This document shows positions 29,633-42,141 of a stretch of DNA of 64,000 nt, piece after piece. The number at the start of each line of letters is the position of its first letter. Within the stretch, counting starts at the first letter, position 1. Source of the stretch: Balaenoptera acutorostrata (lineage: Eukaryota; Chordata; Mammalia; Artiodactyla; Balaenopteridae); the NCBI RefSeq assembly GCF_949987535.1, contig NC_080067.1, forward strand, positions 65,224,128-65,288,127, in the 5' to 3' direction. The notes below the pieces were generated by a model. That model was given only the letters and a program-made list of their open reading frames with translations, searched no databases and was not told the DNA's origin. Position numbers and translations under genes: made by a program.

Positions 29633-30538
29633 TTAGAGAAGTTCCTTTAGCATTTGTTGTAGAGCTGGTTTGGTGGTGCTGAATTCTCTTAGCTTTTGCT
29701 TGTCTGTAAAGCTTTTGATTTCTCCATCGAATCTGAATGAGGTCCTTGCCAGGTAGAGTAATCTTGGTTGTACATTCTTCCTTTCATCACTTTAAGTATA
29801 TCATGCCACTCCCTTCTGGCTTGTAGAGTTTCTGCTGAGAAATCAGCTGTTTACCTTATGGGAGTTTCCTTGTATGTTATTTGTCGTTTTTCCCTTGCTG
29901 CTTTCAATAATTTTTCTTTGTCTTTAAGTTTTGCCAATTTGATTCTATGTGTCTCGGCTTGTTTCTCCTTGGGTTTATCCTGTATGGGACTCGCTGCACT
30001 TCCTGGACTTGGGTGGCTATTTCCTTTTGCATGTTAGGGACGTTTTCGACTATAATATCTTCAAATATTTTCTCAGGTCCTTTCTCTCTCTCTCTTCTCC
30101 TTCTGGGACCCCTATAATGCGAATGTTGTTGCGTTTAATGTTGTCACAGAGGTCTTTTAGGCCGTCTTCATTTCTTTTCATTCTTTTTTCTTTATTTTGT
30201 TCTGCAGCAGTGAATTCCACCATTCTGTCTTCCAGGTCACTTATCTGTTCTTCTGCCTCAGTTATTCTGCTATTGATTCCTTCTAGTGTAGTTTTCATTT
30301 CAGTTATTGTATTGTTCATCTCTGTTTGTTTGTTCTTTAATTCTTCTAGGTCTTTGTTAATCATTTCTTGCATCTTCTCAATCTTTGCCTCCATTCTTTT
30401 TCCGAGGTCCTGGATCATCTTCACTATTATTATTCTGAATTCTTTTTCTCGAAGGTTGCCTATCTCCACTTTATTTAGTTGTTTTTCTGGGGTTTTATCT
30501 TGTTCCTTTATCTGGTACATAGCCCTCTGCCTTCTCAT
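29633..30538 (-). pseudogene. L1-C ORF1 remnant
   Basis: ORF1 encodes the trimeric RNA-binding chaperone of the L1 particle. The start (MRRQRAMYQ) at 30538 matches the equivalent start in the copy at 54628. The stop position at 29633 gives the same 906-base span. A coiled-coil-like, Lys/Glu-rich N-terminal half stays open for 162 codons and then ends at 30050. The cause visible here is a GA run near 30074-30092 that is two bases longer than in the copy at 55070, giving a frameshift just before the RNA-recognition region. Confidence 0.88.
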
Positions 30539-31440
30539 CTTGTCTGTCTTTCTGTGAATGTGGTTTTTGTTCCACAGGCTGCAGGATTGTATTTCTTCTT
30601 GCTTCTGCTGTCTGCCCTCTGGTGGATGAGGCTATCTAAGAGGCTTGTGCATATTTCCTGATGGGAAGGACTGGTGGTGGGTAGAGGTGACTGTTGCTCT
30701 GGTGGGCAGAGCTCAGTAAAACTTTAATCTGCTGCTGATGGGTTGGCCTGGGCTCCCTCCCTGTTGGTTGTTTGGCCTGAGGCAACCCAACACTGGAGCC
30801 TACCTGGGCTCTTTGGTGGGGCTAATGGCAGAGTCTGGGAGCGTTCACACCAAGGAGTACTTCCCAGAACTTCTGCTGCCAGTGTTCTTGTCCCCATGGT
30901 GAGCCACAGCCACCCCCCACCTCTGCAGGAAACCCTCCAACACTAGCAGGTAGGTCTGGTTCAGTCTCCCTTGGGGTCACTGCTCCTTCTCCTGGGTCCC
31001 GATGCGCACACTACTTTGTGTGTGCCCTCCAAGAGTGGAGTCTCTGTTTCCCCCAGTCCTGTCGAAGTCCTGCAATCAAATCCCAATAGGCTTCAAAGTC
31101 TTATTCTCTAGGAATTCCTCCTCCCGTTGCCAGACCCCCAGGTGGGGAAGCCTGATGTGGGGCTCACAACCTTCGCTCCAGTGGGTGGACTTCTGTGGTA
31201 TAAGTGTTCTCCATTCTGTGAGTCACCCACCCAGCAGTTATGGGATTTGATTTTACTGTGATTGCGCCCCTCCTACCATCTCATTGTGGCTTCTCCTTTG
31301 TCTTTCGATGTGGGGTATCTTTTTTGGTGAGTTCCAGTGTCTTCCTTTCGATGATTGTCCAGCAGCTAGTTGTGATTCTGGTGTTCTCACAAGAGGGAGT
31401 GAGAGCACGTCCTTCTACCCCGCCATCTTGGTTCAGGGCC
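30539..31440 (-). promoter_or_regulatory. L1-C 5' UTR / internal promoter region
   Basis: This is the GC-richer 0.9 kb upstream of ORF1, homologous to the 5' UTR of the copy starting near 34672. The first bases of the element contain CAAGATGGCG (reverse of 31421-31430), a match to the YY1 site that sits at the start of mammalian L1 promoters and sets the transcription start. The homologous position at 34681 has decayed to 'caagacagcag'. Promoter activity is an inference from family knowledge. Confidence 0.7.
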
Positions 31441-31747
31441 CCATCGATTGTTTAGTAGCATTCTGTTTAGCCTCCACATGCAGTTTTTTCCTTGTAGTTG
31501 ATTTCTAGTCTCATGCAGTTGTGGTTGGGAAAGATGCTTGATATAATTTCAATATTCTTAAATTTATTGAAACTTTTTTTGTGACGAAGCATGTGATCTA
31601 TTATACAGAATGTTCTGTATGCACTGCTTTGGGAGGGAATGTTCTCTATGTATCTTTAAAGCTCATCTGAGCTAATGTGTCATTTAAGGCCACTGTTTCC
31701 ATATTGATTTTCTGTCTGGATGATCTGTTCATTGATATAAGTGGGAA
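31441..31747 (-). mobile_element. Old LINE-1 (copy L1-B), 5' part
   Basis: This is the continuation of L1-B beyond the inserted L1-C. 'ttctgtttagcctccacatg' and 'gatctgttcattgatataag' are ORF2 EN/RT-linker sequences in reverse and follow directly on the sequence that stops at 25171. The element is truncated near 31747. Confidence 0.85.
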
Positions 31748-31967
31748 AAGATATAAAATTTTTAAATCAGGAAAGTTTCAGGAGAAGGTCAAACACTAAT
31801 TAATAAAACTGTTTAAAGAAACAAGGTACTCTGGTTAAATATTTTTAATTAACTGAATATTAATGAAAAACCCTCTTTCAACTCTTCTTGAAAATTTATA
31901 CAAAAAGATGTCTTGGTAGGTACAATTTACTAAATATAGCTAAATTTTCTTTTGTTGATTAAGTAAC

Positions 31968-32066
31968 TTTAATAAGAGGTTAAATCACTTGCCCAGGGTT
32001 ACAACCATAGTGAGTGGCAGAACCAGGTTCGAAGACTGAGTTTTCAGGCTCAAGCACTTGAGAGAT
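31968..32066 (-). mobile_element. MIR fragment
   Basis: A short reverse MIR piece: 'aagaggttaaatcacttgcc', 'cagaaccaggttcgaag'. It is only about 100 bp. Confidence 0.65.
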
Positions 32067-32254
32067 CAGTTAGGGTTCAGTAAGTTTAGGAATATCACAT
32101 ATTATATTCCATACTATTTCTAAAGATTAATTGTGCACTGGCATATTAAACACTCTGAGAAATCTCGTAAGAAAGTTTTTAAAATTTGGTTTAATTCTGC
32201 ATTTCCAAATCCACTGGCCCCAAAATCCTTTTTTATTTACCTGACAGCTATTCT

Positions 32255-32472
32255 GTACTGTTTGAGACTGTGAGCTCTGGAGTCAAAGGGCCAGGTTCAA
32301 ATTCCAGCTCAACTGCTTAGCCATGACATTTATCATCTAATCCTTATATCCCTCATCCATAAAATGGAAATAATACTAATACCACTTCAAATAATTGTGA
32401 GCACTGGATTATAAAATGCATAGAAAGCACATACTAAGTGCTCAACAAATTTAGCTAAAACATTTGTTGTTA
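32255..32472 (+). mobile_element. MIR SINE
   Basis: A forward MIR: 'gtgagctctggagtcaaagg', 'ccaggttcaaattccagctc', 'ccctcatccataaaatggaa', 'gcacatactaagtgctcaac'. It is nearly complete. Confidence 0.88.
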
Positions 32473-33103
32473 ACATTTCTCAAAAGTAGCGTTTGTAGAA
32501 CATAATTTGAGAGTGCCATCATAGTTATTCAGATAAAAGCATAAAAGTGCATAAATAAATAATTGCTGCAGGTCACATGCCACTGAATCATAAAACTTAT
32601 TGTAAGGCTTTCAGGTAGCACATATTTGTGAAAAGAAGATTTGCAATCCTGGCAAAGTTTGGAGTTTTCATTTAGGCATGAAGGACCATATAGTGTTGTG
32701 GCCACTGCTGAGATTTGCTGATGTCTCTCTAGATGTTTGCAGACACACAGATGGTCCAGGTAAGGATAAAGGAAAAGCTGGTGCTCAAAGGCAGATGATA
32801 AAGAAAGGGCAGAGAGAGAAGGGAGTGCTAACTCATGCCACTTCTCTTACTCCAACCAGGAGTATCTATCTATCTTCCCATTAATTTAACCCCTTTTCTC
32901 AACTAACAAAGAAAAAAGATGCCCTTCTTAGTGGTTACTGTTCCCAAAGAAAGATAAATCACGTTCTCTTTCTTTGAAACAGAAAGTGGAGAATTACGTA
33001 GAGAAAATACAACCGTTTTTGTTTTAAAATGTAGGGTTAGGCGAAACCATAAAAGAAGAGAATACAGAGTAAATACATCAGACTTTATTTAGGTTGATGA
33101 ATT
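32473..33103. other. Unique sequence
   Basis: Nothing recognised. A 68-codon plus frame at 32678-32884 has no familiar motif. Confidence 0.4.
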
Positions 33104-33481
33104 AGAAAATTCCTAGGGGGCTTCCCTGGTGGCACAGTGGTTATGAATCCGCCTGCCAATGCAGGGGACACGGGTTCGAGCCCTGGTCTGGGAAGATCCC
33201 ACATGCCGCGGAGCAACTAAGCCCGTGCACCGCAACTACCGAGCCTGCGCTCTAGAGCCCGTGTGCCACAACTACTGAAGCCCACGAGCCTAGAGCCCGT
33301 GCTCTGCAACAAGAGAAGCCACCGCAGTGAGAAGCCTGCACACCACAACGAAGAGTAGCCACCGCTCACCGCAACTAGAGAAAGCCCACGCACAGCAACG
33401 AAGACCCAATGCTGCCAAAAAATAATAATAAAATAAAATAAATAAATTTAATAAAAAAGAAAAGAAAGAAAATTCCTAGGG
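33104..33481 (+). mobile_element. CHR-type SINE with exact 15-bp duplication
   Basis: agaaaattcctaggg occurs at 33104-33118 and 33467-33481. The SINE between them starts 'ggcttccctggtggcacagt', has a well-preserved box B ('cgggttcgagccctgg') and type I body, and ends in an A-rich tail with AAT/AAAT repeats. The intact duplication and tail suggest a moderately young insertion. Confidence 0.96.
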
Positions 33482-34671
33482 AGACAATAAACAACTAATA
33501 TTACCATTGTCCATATATTCGTAGAGCTATTATTTTTCTATTCAGAAAAGTATTTTATATATTATTGGAAAAATTTAATTACCTAAATATCACTTTGGTG
33601 TTGTCAGTAACAATTTCATCACATTAACACAAGGGAAAAATGGAAGCTTTTATTAATAATAATGTATGGTTGGGAAACCAATATTTACACTTAACTCTAA
33701 TGACTGAATAGCCTTATTTTTGTTTTGCAAAAAAAGAAATATTATGTTTTCTACAGGGTACTTTGGCCCATGCTTTTCTATGATTAACCTGCCTCTTGAA
33801 TGCATTAGTCACCCAGTTTATAGGATACCATTGTATGGCTCATCAAGAAATCTTTATTCGACCCAGCATTACATAAGTAGGTTGCCTGATGTATTATTCC
33901 TTGTAAAAATGTTTATCTTTCCTGAATGTGATGACGAGCAGTTGATTAATTTGTTCATGTCTCTTTAAGGATGATTTATCAATGTCAGTGATACTTAGAG
34001 TTCTGAGAGCAATTAATGTTGCTTCAAGTAAAGTTAATATGGCAGCCCCACTGAAGGTAGTCAGGGAAAACAATGCTTCTTATATGCTGAAGATCACTTA
34101 CTTTCTGACTGAAACTCTAACAAGTCATCCTCAAGAGTTCATTGTATTCTTGTGGGCAAATTGGAGAAAGAATATGGAGTACACACATAAAATATTCCCC
34201 TAGTTCAAATGTTACATTTATACAAACTTAGCAGAGCCAAGATAAGCAATGTAAGCCTGACTTCTTTGCTTTTCCTTTTCTTTGGCAGTATGCAATAGCA
34301 GTTTGATGTTTTATTTTGACATTACAGAAATTTAAAGTAAAAGTAATATTTGTTGTGTGCATTATAATATCTGATTTGAACTATGGCATGTTTCTGAATC
34401 CATCAAGATCATTACATATTATGTGATGCCACCTTCTGATAATTCTTCCCTTTGATCAGATGAATCTCAAAACTCTGCTCTTGCAAGGTAGGTGCAGAAA
34501 AGAAGCCAGCTCTTTCAGCAGGTTTTGTCTGGCTGCCCAACCCTGGTGATGTGAGGGAGGTGATATGCAGGTGGTAGATAAAGAAGGCTCTCCTGGTGGG
34601 AGGGGCTGGGAAGTACAAAAATGGTGCTGGTGCCAGGTACAGCCTCACTTAATTGGAAATTGTAATTTGTG
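33482..34671. other. Unique sequence
   Basis: No transposon or exon is recognised. Two plus frames (82 codons at 33720, 73 codons at 33982) lack any familiar domain. Confidence 0.4.
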
Positions 34672-35624
34672 GGAAGTGAGACAAGACAGCAGAGAAGAAG
34701 GATCTGAGCTCGCCTCCTCTCATGAAAACACCAAAATCACAACTAACTGCTGAACAACCATCAACCAAAAATGCTGGAACCTACCAAAAAAGATATCCTA
34801 CATCCAAAGACAAAGAAGAAGCCACAACAAGGTGGTAGGAGGGGTGCAATCATGATAAAATCAAATCCCATATCCACCAGGTGGGCGACCCACAAACGGG
34901 AAAATAATTATATCACAGAGGTTCTCCCACAGGAGTGATAGTTCTGAGCCCCATGTAAGGCTCCCCAGCCTGGGTGTCTGGCATTGGAAGGAAGAGCCCC
35001 CAGAGCATCTGGCTTTGAAGGCCAGCAGGGTTTGATCAAAGGAATTCCACAGGACTGGGGGAAACAGAAACTCCACTCTTGGAGTTTTGTGTGCACTGGG
35101 ATCCAGGGGGAAAAGCAATGACCTCATAAGAGCCTGGGCCAGAATCACCTGCTGGTATCGGAGGGTTTCCTGCAGAGGTGGGGGGCAGCTGTGGCTCACT
35201 GTGAGGACAAAAACACTGGTGGCAATAGTTCTGGAGAGTACTGCTTGGCGTGAGCCCTCCTGGAGGCCGCCATTTTCTCACCAAGACCTGGCCCCATGCA
35301 ACATCCTGTAGGCTCCAGTGCTGGGACGTCTCAGGCCAAACAACCAACAGGGCAGACACACAGCCCCACCCATCAGCAAACAGGCTGCCTGAATTCTTCC
35401 TGAGCCCACAGCTTCCTGCTAAACACACCCCTTGACGTGGTCCTGCCCACCAGAGAGACAAGACCCAGCTCCACACACCAGTGGGCAGGAACCAGTCCCT
35501 CCCACCAGGAAGCCTGCACAAGCCTCTACGACCAGCCTCATCCACCAGGGGGCAGACAGCAGAAGCAAGAAGAACTACAATCCTGCAACCTGTGGAACGG
35601 AAACCACAATCACAGACAGACAAA

Positions 35625-36530
35625 ATGAGATGGCAGAGGAATATGTCCCAGACAAAAGAAGAAGATAAACCCCAAAAGAACAACTAAGTGAAGTGGAGAT
35701 AGGCAATCTACCCCAAAAAGAATTCAGAATAATGATAGTAAAGATGATCCAACATCTCAAAAAAGAATGGAGACACAGACCAAGAAGATACAAGAAATGT
35801 TTAACAAAGTGCTAGAAGATCTAAAAAACAAACAAACAGAGATGAACAATACAGTAACTGAAATGAAAAATACACTAGAAGGAGTCAATGGCAGAATAAA
35901 TGAGGCAGAAGAACCGATAAGTGAGCTGGAAGACAGAATGGTGGAAATCACTGCTGCAGAACAGAATAATGAAAAAAGAAAGAAAAGAAATGAGAACAGT
36001 CTAAGAGATCTCTGGGACAACACTAAATGCATAACATTTGCATTATAGGGGTCCCAGAAGGAGAAGAGGGAGAGAAAGGACCTGAGAAAATATATGAAGA
36101 GATAATAGCTGAAAACTTCCCTAACGTGGGAAAGGAAACAGTCACCCAAGTCTAGGAAGTGCACAGAGGCTCAGGTAGGATAAATGCAAGGAGGAACATG
36201 CCAAGACAAATAGTATTCAAATTGACAAAAATTAAAGACAAAAAATAAATATTAAAAGCATCAAGGAAAAAGCAACAAATAACATACAAGGGAACTCCCG
36301 TAAGGTTATCAGCTGATTTTCAGCAGAAACTCTGCAGGCCAGAATAAAGTGGTATGATATATTTACAGGGAAGATAAAAGGGAAAAACCTACAGCCAAAA
36401 ATACTCTACCTAGCAAGGCTCTCATTCAGATTTGATGGAGAAATCAGAAGTTTTACAGACAAGCAAAAGCTAAGAGAATTCAGCACCACCAAACCAGCTC
36501 TGCAACAAATACTAAAGGAACTTCTCTAGG
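35625..36530 (+). pseudogene. L1-D ORF1 remnant
   Basis: The N-terminal methionine aligns with the ORF1 start of the other copies, but the frame stops after about 20 codons. A second open stretch of 93 codons (35767-36048) holds the coiled-coil region (Lys/Glu-rich, 'NKQTEMNNT'). The RNA-recognition and C-terminal regions are scattered over other frames to about 36530. It is inactive. Confidence 0.85.
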
Positions 36531-36934
36531 TGGAAAAGGAAAGGCCACAACTAGACACAAGAAAATTACAAATAGAAAAGTTCACTGGTAAAGGCAAACA
36601 TACATTAAAGGTAGGAAATCATACACACACAAATATGATATCAAAACCAGCAATTGTGAGCAGAGAGTCAAATTCAGGATATCTGAAATGCATTTGAAAA
36701 TAAAAGACCAGCCACTTAAAACAATCTTATTTGTTTTATACATATAAACTGCTATATCAAAATCTCACGGTAACTACAAACAAAAATCTACAATAAATAC
36801 ACACGCAAAAAAGAAAAAGGAATCCACACACAACACTAAATTTAGTCATCAAATCACAAAAAACGACCAAAAGAGAAAGGGAAGAAAAAAGGCCTGCCAA
36901 AACTAATCCAAAACAGTTAACAAAATGCCAATAA

Positions 36935-39900
36935 GAACATACATATTGATAATTACCTTAAAGGTAATGGATTAAATCCTCCAACCAAAAGACATAGGCT
37001 GGCTGAATGGATAAAAAACAAGACCCATATATATGCTGTCTTCAAGAGACCCACTTCAGATCTAAGAACACATACAGACTGAAAGTGAGGGGATGGAAAA
37101 AGATATTCCACACAATGGAAATCAAAAGAAAGCTGGAGTAGCAATACTCGTATCAGACAAAGTAGACTTTAAAATAAAGACTGTTACAAGAGACAAGGAA
37201 GGACACTATATAATGATCAAGGGATCAATCCAAGAAGAAGATATACCAATTATAAATATATATGCACCCAACATAGGAGCACCTCAATATATAAGGCCAA
37301 TACTAACAACCATAAAAGGAGAAATCAAAAGTAACACAATAAGAGTGGGGGACTTTAACCCCCACTTTCATCAATGGACAGATAATGCAGACAGAAAATC
37401 AAAAAGGAAACACAGGCCTTAAATGACACATTAGACCAGATGGACTTAGTTGATATTTATAGAGCATTCCATCCAAAAGCAGCAGAATACACATTCTTTT
37501 CAAGTGCACATGGAACATTCTCCAGGATTGATCACATGCTGGGCCACAAAGTGAGACTCAGTAAATTTAAGAAAACTGAAATCATATCAAGTATCTTTTT
37601 CGACCATAGTGACATGAAATTAGAAATCAATTACAAGAAAAAACTGCAAAAAACACAAACACATGTAAGCTAAACAGTATGCTACTAAACAACCAATGGA
37701 TCACTAAAGAAATCAAACAGGAAGTCAAAAAATACCTAGAGAGAAATGAAAATGAAAACACAACAATCCAAAACCTATGGGAGGCATTAAAGCAGTTCTA
37801 GGAGGGAAGTTTATAATCTTACCTCAGGGAATGAGAAAAATCTTGGATAAACAACCCAACCTTACACCTAAAGCAACTAGAGAAAGAAAAACAAACAAAA
37901 TCCAAAGTTAGTAGAAGGAAAGAAATCATAAAGATCAGAGCAGAAATAAATGCAATAGAGACAAAGAAAACAAAATAAAAGATCAATGAAACTAAAAGCT
38001 GGTTCTTTGAAAAGGTCAACAAAATTAGCCAGACTCATCAAGAAAAAAAGGGAGAGGGCTCAAATCAATAAAATTAGCAATGAAAAAGGAGATGTTACAA
38101 TGGACACCACAGAAATACAAAGGATCATAAGAGATTACAAGCAACTATAGCAATAAAATGGACAACCTGGAAGAAATATACAAATTCTTAGAAAGGTACA
38201 ATCTCCCAAGATTGAACCAGGAAGAAACAGAAAATATGAACAGACAAATTACAAGTACTGAAATCAAAACTGTGATTTTAAAACTCCCAACAGGACTTCC
38301 CTGGTGGCAGAGTGGTTAAGAATCTGCCTGCCAATGCAGGGGACACAGGTTCGAGCCCTGGTCTGGGAAGATCCCACATGCCGTGGAGCAACTAAGCCCG
38401 TGTGCCACAACTACTGAGACTGCACTTTAGAGCCCGCAAGCCACAACTACTGAGCCCACGCACTGCAACTACTGAAGCCCACGCGTCTAGAGCCCATGCT
38501 CCGCAACAAGAGAAGCCACTGCAATGAGAAGCCTGCACACTGCAACAAAGAGTAGCCCCCCACTCACTGCAACTAGAGAAAGCCTGTGCACAGCAACAAA
38601 GACCCAGAGCAGACATAAATAAATAAATAAATAAACAAACAAACAAACTCCCAACAAACAAAAGTCCAGGACAAGACTTCATAGTCTGGCTTCACAGGTG
38701 AATTCTATCAAACATTTAGAGAAGAGTTAACACCTATCCTTCTGAAACTATTCCAAAAAATTGCAGAGGAAGGAACACTCCCAAACTCATTCTATGAGGC
38801 CACAATCACCTAATACAAAAACAAGACAAATATATCCCCAAAAAAGAAAATTACAGGCCAATATCACAGATGAACATAGATGCAAAAATCCTCAACAAAA
38901 TACTAGCAAACTGAATCCAACAGTACATTAAAAGGATCATACACCATGATCAAGTGGGATTTATCCCAGGGAGGCAAGGATTTGCCAATATCTGCAAGTA
39001 TGATATACCATATCAACAAAATCAACAAATTGAAGAATAAAACACATATGATCATCTCAATAGATGCAGAAAAAGCTTTTGACAAAATTCAACACCCATT
39101 TATGATAAAAACTCTCCAGAAAGTGGGCATAGAGGGAGCCTACCTCAACATAATAAAAGCCATATATGACAAAGCTCCAGCTAACATCTCAACAGTGAAA
39201 AGCTGAAAGCATTTCCTCTAAGATCAGGAACAAGACAAGGATGTTCACTTCTGCCAGTTTTATCCAACATAGTTTTGGAAGTCCTAGCCACAGCAATCAG
39301 AGAAGAAAAGGAAATAAAAGGAATCCAAATTGGAAAAGAAGTAACACTGTCACTGTCTGCAGATTACATGATACTTTACAGAAAAAATCCTAAAGATGCC
39401 ACCAGAAAACTGCTAGAACTCATCAATGAATTCAGTAAAGTTGCAGGATACAAAATTAATACACAGAAATCTGTTGCATTTCTATATACTAACAATGAAA
39501 GATCAGGAAGAGAAATTAAAGAAACAATCCCATTTACTATTGCATCAGATAGAATAAAATACCTAGGAATAAACCTTCCTAAGGAGGCCAACTACCTGTA
39601 CTCTGAAAAGTAGAAGATGTTGATGAAAGAAATGGAAGATAATACAAACAGATGGAAAGATATACCATATTCTTGAATTGGAAGACAATATCATCAAAAT
39701 GACTATACTACCCAAGGCAATCTACAGATACAATGCAATCCCTATCAAATTACCAATAGCATTTTTCACAGAACTAGAACAAAGAAGTTTTAAATTAATG
39801 TGGAACCACAAAAGACCCTGAATAGCCAAAGCAATCTTGAGAAAGAAAAATGGAGCTGGAGGAATCAGACTCCCTGACTTCAGACTAAACTACAAAGCTA

Positions 39901-41050
39901 CAGTGATCAAAATAGTATAGTGGTGACACAAAAACAGAAATATAGATCAATGGAACAGGACAAAAAGTCCAGAAATAAACCCACACACCTATGGTCAACT
40001 AATCTATGACAAAGGAGGCAAGAATATACAATGGAGAAAAGACAGTCTCTTCAATAAGTAGGGCTGGGAAAACTGGGCAACTATGTGTAAAATAATGAAA
40101 TTACAATATTCTCTAATACCATACACAAAAATAAACCTGAAATGGATCAAAGGCCTAAATGTAAGGCCAGACACTACAAAACTCTTAGAAGAAAACATAG
40201 GCAGAAAACTCTTTGACATAAATTGCAGCAATATCTTTTTTGATCCACTTCCTAATGAAAATAAAAACAAAAACAAACAAATGGGACCTAATTAAACTTA
40301 AAAGCTTCTGCCCAGCAAAGGAGACCATAAACAAAGTGAAAAGACAACCCACAGAATGGCAGAAAACATTTGCATATGAAGCAACTGACAAGGGATTAAT
40401 CTCCAAATTATATAAACAGCTCATGCAGCTCAATATGAAAAAAACAAACATTCCAATCAAAAAACATGGGTGGAAGATTTAAACAGACATTTCTCCAAAG
40501 AAGACATACAGATGGCCAAAAAGCACATGAAAAGATGCTCAACATCACTAATTATTAGAGAAATGCAAATCAAAAATACAATGAGGTATCACCTCACACT
40601 GTTTAGAATGGCCATCATCAAAAAATCTACAAACAATAAGTGCTACAGAGGGTGTGGAGAAGAGGGAACTCTCCTACACTGTTGGTGGGAATGTAAATTG
40701 GTGCAGCCAGTATGGAGAACAGTATGGAGGTTCCTTAAAAAATTAAAAATAGAGCTACCATATGATCCAGCAATCTCACTTCTGGGCATATATCCATAGA
40801 AAACCATAATCCAAAAAGATACATGCACCCCAGTGTTCATTACAGCACCATTAGCAATAGCCAACACATGGAAGCAACCTAAATGACCATCAACAGAAGA
40901 ATGGATAAAGAAGATGTGGTACATATATACAAAGGAATATTACTCAGCCATAAAAAAGAACGAAATAATGCCATTTGCAGCAACATGGATGGACCTAGAG
41001 ATTATCATACTAAGTAAAGTAAGTCAGACACAGAAAGAAAAATATTATAT
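36935..41050 (+). pseudogene. L1-D ORF2 remnant
   Basis: Endonuclease pieces lie at 37093-37422 ('IYAPNIGAPQYI', 'VGDFNP') and 37440-37673 ('SRIDHMLGHK'). RT pieces lie at 38946-39206 and 39275-39613, and the C-terminal region at 40240-40799. The catalytic RT box at 39356-39367 reads SADY where the family has FADD, so one catalytic aspartate is lost. Many stops and frame changes are present, plus a SINE at 38293-38644. Confidence 0.88.
38281..38656 (+). mobile_element. CHR-type SINE (type I) inside L1-D ORF2
   Basis: aaactcccaaca occurs at 38281-38292 and 38645-38656. The SINE between has box A and box B regions, a type I body and an AAAT/AAAC tail. The target is the ORF2 segment between the EN and RT domains. 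The same L1 position is occupied by another SINE in the copy at 54.5-60 kb. Confidence 0.95.
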
Positions 41051-41403
41051 GCTGTCACTCATGTGGAATCTAATTTTTAAAAAGGTACAAAGGACTTATT
41101 TACAAAACAGAAACAGACTTACAGATATCAAAAACAAACTTATGGTTATGAAAGGGGAAACGCTGGGGGGAGGGATAAATCAGGAGCTTGGGATGAACAT
41201 ACACACACTACTATATATAAGATAGATAACCAACAAGCACAGGGAACTGTATAGTTCCCTTATTCTGTGATAATCTATATGAGAAAAGAATCTAAAAAAG
41301 AGTGAATATATGTATGTTTATAACGGAATCACTTTTCTGTCACCTGAAACTAACAACATTGTAAATCAACGATACTCCAATAAAATTAAAATTAAAAAAA
41401 AAG

Positions 41404-42141
41404 ACAAGAGGTAACAAGTAATAGTGAGGATGTGGAAAAAGGGGAACCCTTATACACTGTTGATGGAAATATAAATGGGTCAGCCATTATGCAAAACAGT
41501 AAAGTTTCCTAAAAAAATCAAAAATAGAACTACCATATGATCTAGCAATTTCACTTCTGGGTATATATCCAAAGGAAATGAAATCAGTATTTCAAAGAGA
41601 TACCTGCATTCCCATATTCATTGCAACATATTCACAATAGCCGAGATATGGAAACAACCTAGGTGTCTATTGATGGATAAATAGATAAAGAAGAGATGGT
41701 GTTACAACATCAACCAATAAAGATGAAAATCCTGCCATTTGCAACAACATGAAGGAACTTGGGGAATATTATGCTAAGCAAAGTAAGCCAGACAGAAAAA
41801 GACACATACTGCATGACCTAACTTGTATGTGGAACCTAAAAAAGTTAAACTCATAGAAACAAAGAGTGGAGGGGTGGTTGTCAGAGGCTGGGTGTGGGGG
41901 AAATGGGGAGATATTGGTCAAAGGGTACAAACTTTCAGTTATAAGAAGAACAAGTTCTGGGGATCTAATGTACATCATGGTGACTATAGTTATGCTAAGA
42001 GTAGTTAATTAGCTTGATTGTGGAAATCATTTCACAGTTTGTCCATATATGAAATCATCATGTTGTACACCTTAAATATATAAACTTGCATTTGTTAATT
42101 ATATCTCAATAAAACTGGAAAAAATAAAATTAAAAAAAAAA
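41404..42141 (+). mobile_element. Older L1 3' part inserted at the L1-D tail
   Basis: This is a 5'-truncated L1: ORF2 C-terminus ('ggaacccttatacactgttg'), then a 3' UTR of older type ('atggtgactatagttatgct'), ending in an A-rich tail at about 42117-42141. The A-rich strings at both borders (41384-41403 and 42119-42141) are nearly identical, as expected if it integrated into the tail of L1-D. A 61-codon frame at 41823 is a by-product. Confidence 0.8.

Larger units (their letters stand above)
34672..41403 (+). mobile_element. Full-length LINE-1 (copy L1-D) carrying a SINE
   Basis: The element starts near 34672, where the strand aligns with the start of L1-C's 5' UTR, and ends in the A-rich tail at about 41382-41403. 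Order: 5' UTR (to 35624), ORF1 (35625-about 36530), ORF2 (about 36935-41050, split by a SINE at 38293-38644), 3' UTR. ORFs are more eroded than in L1-C and L1-E, so it is older. I found no clear target duplication: the right flank is another L1 segment, and the left flank is unique sequence. Confidence 0.9.
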
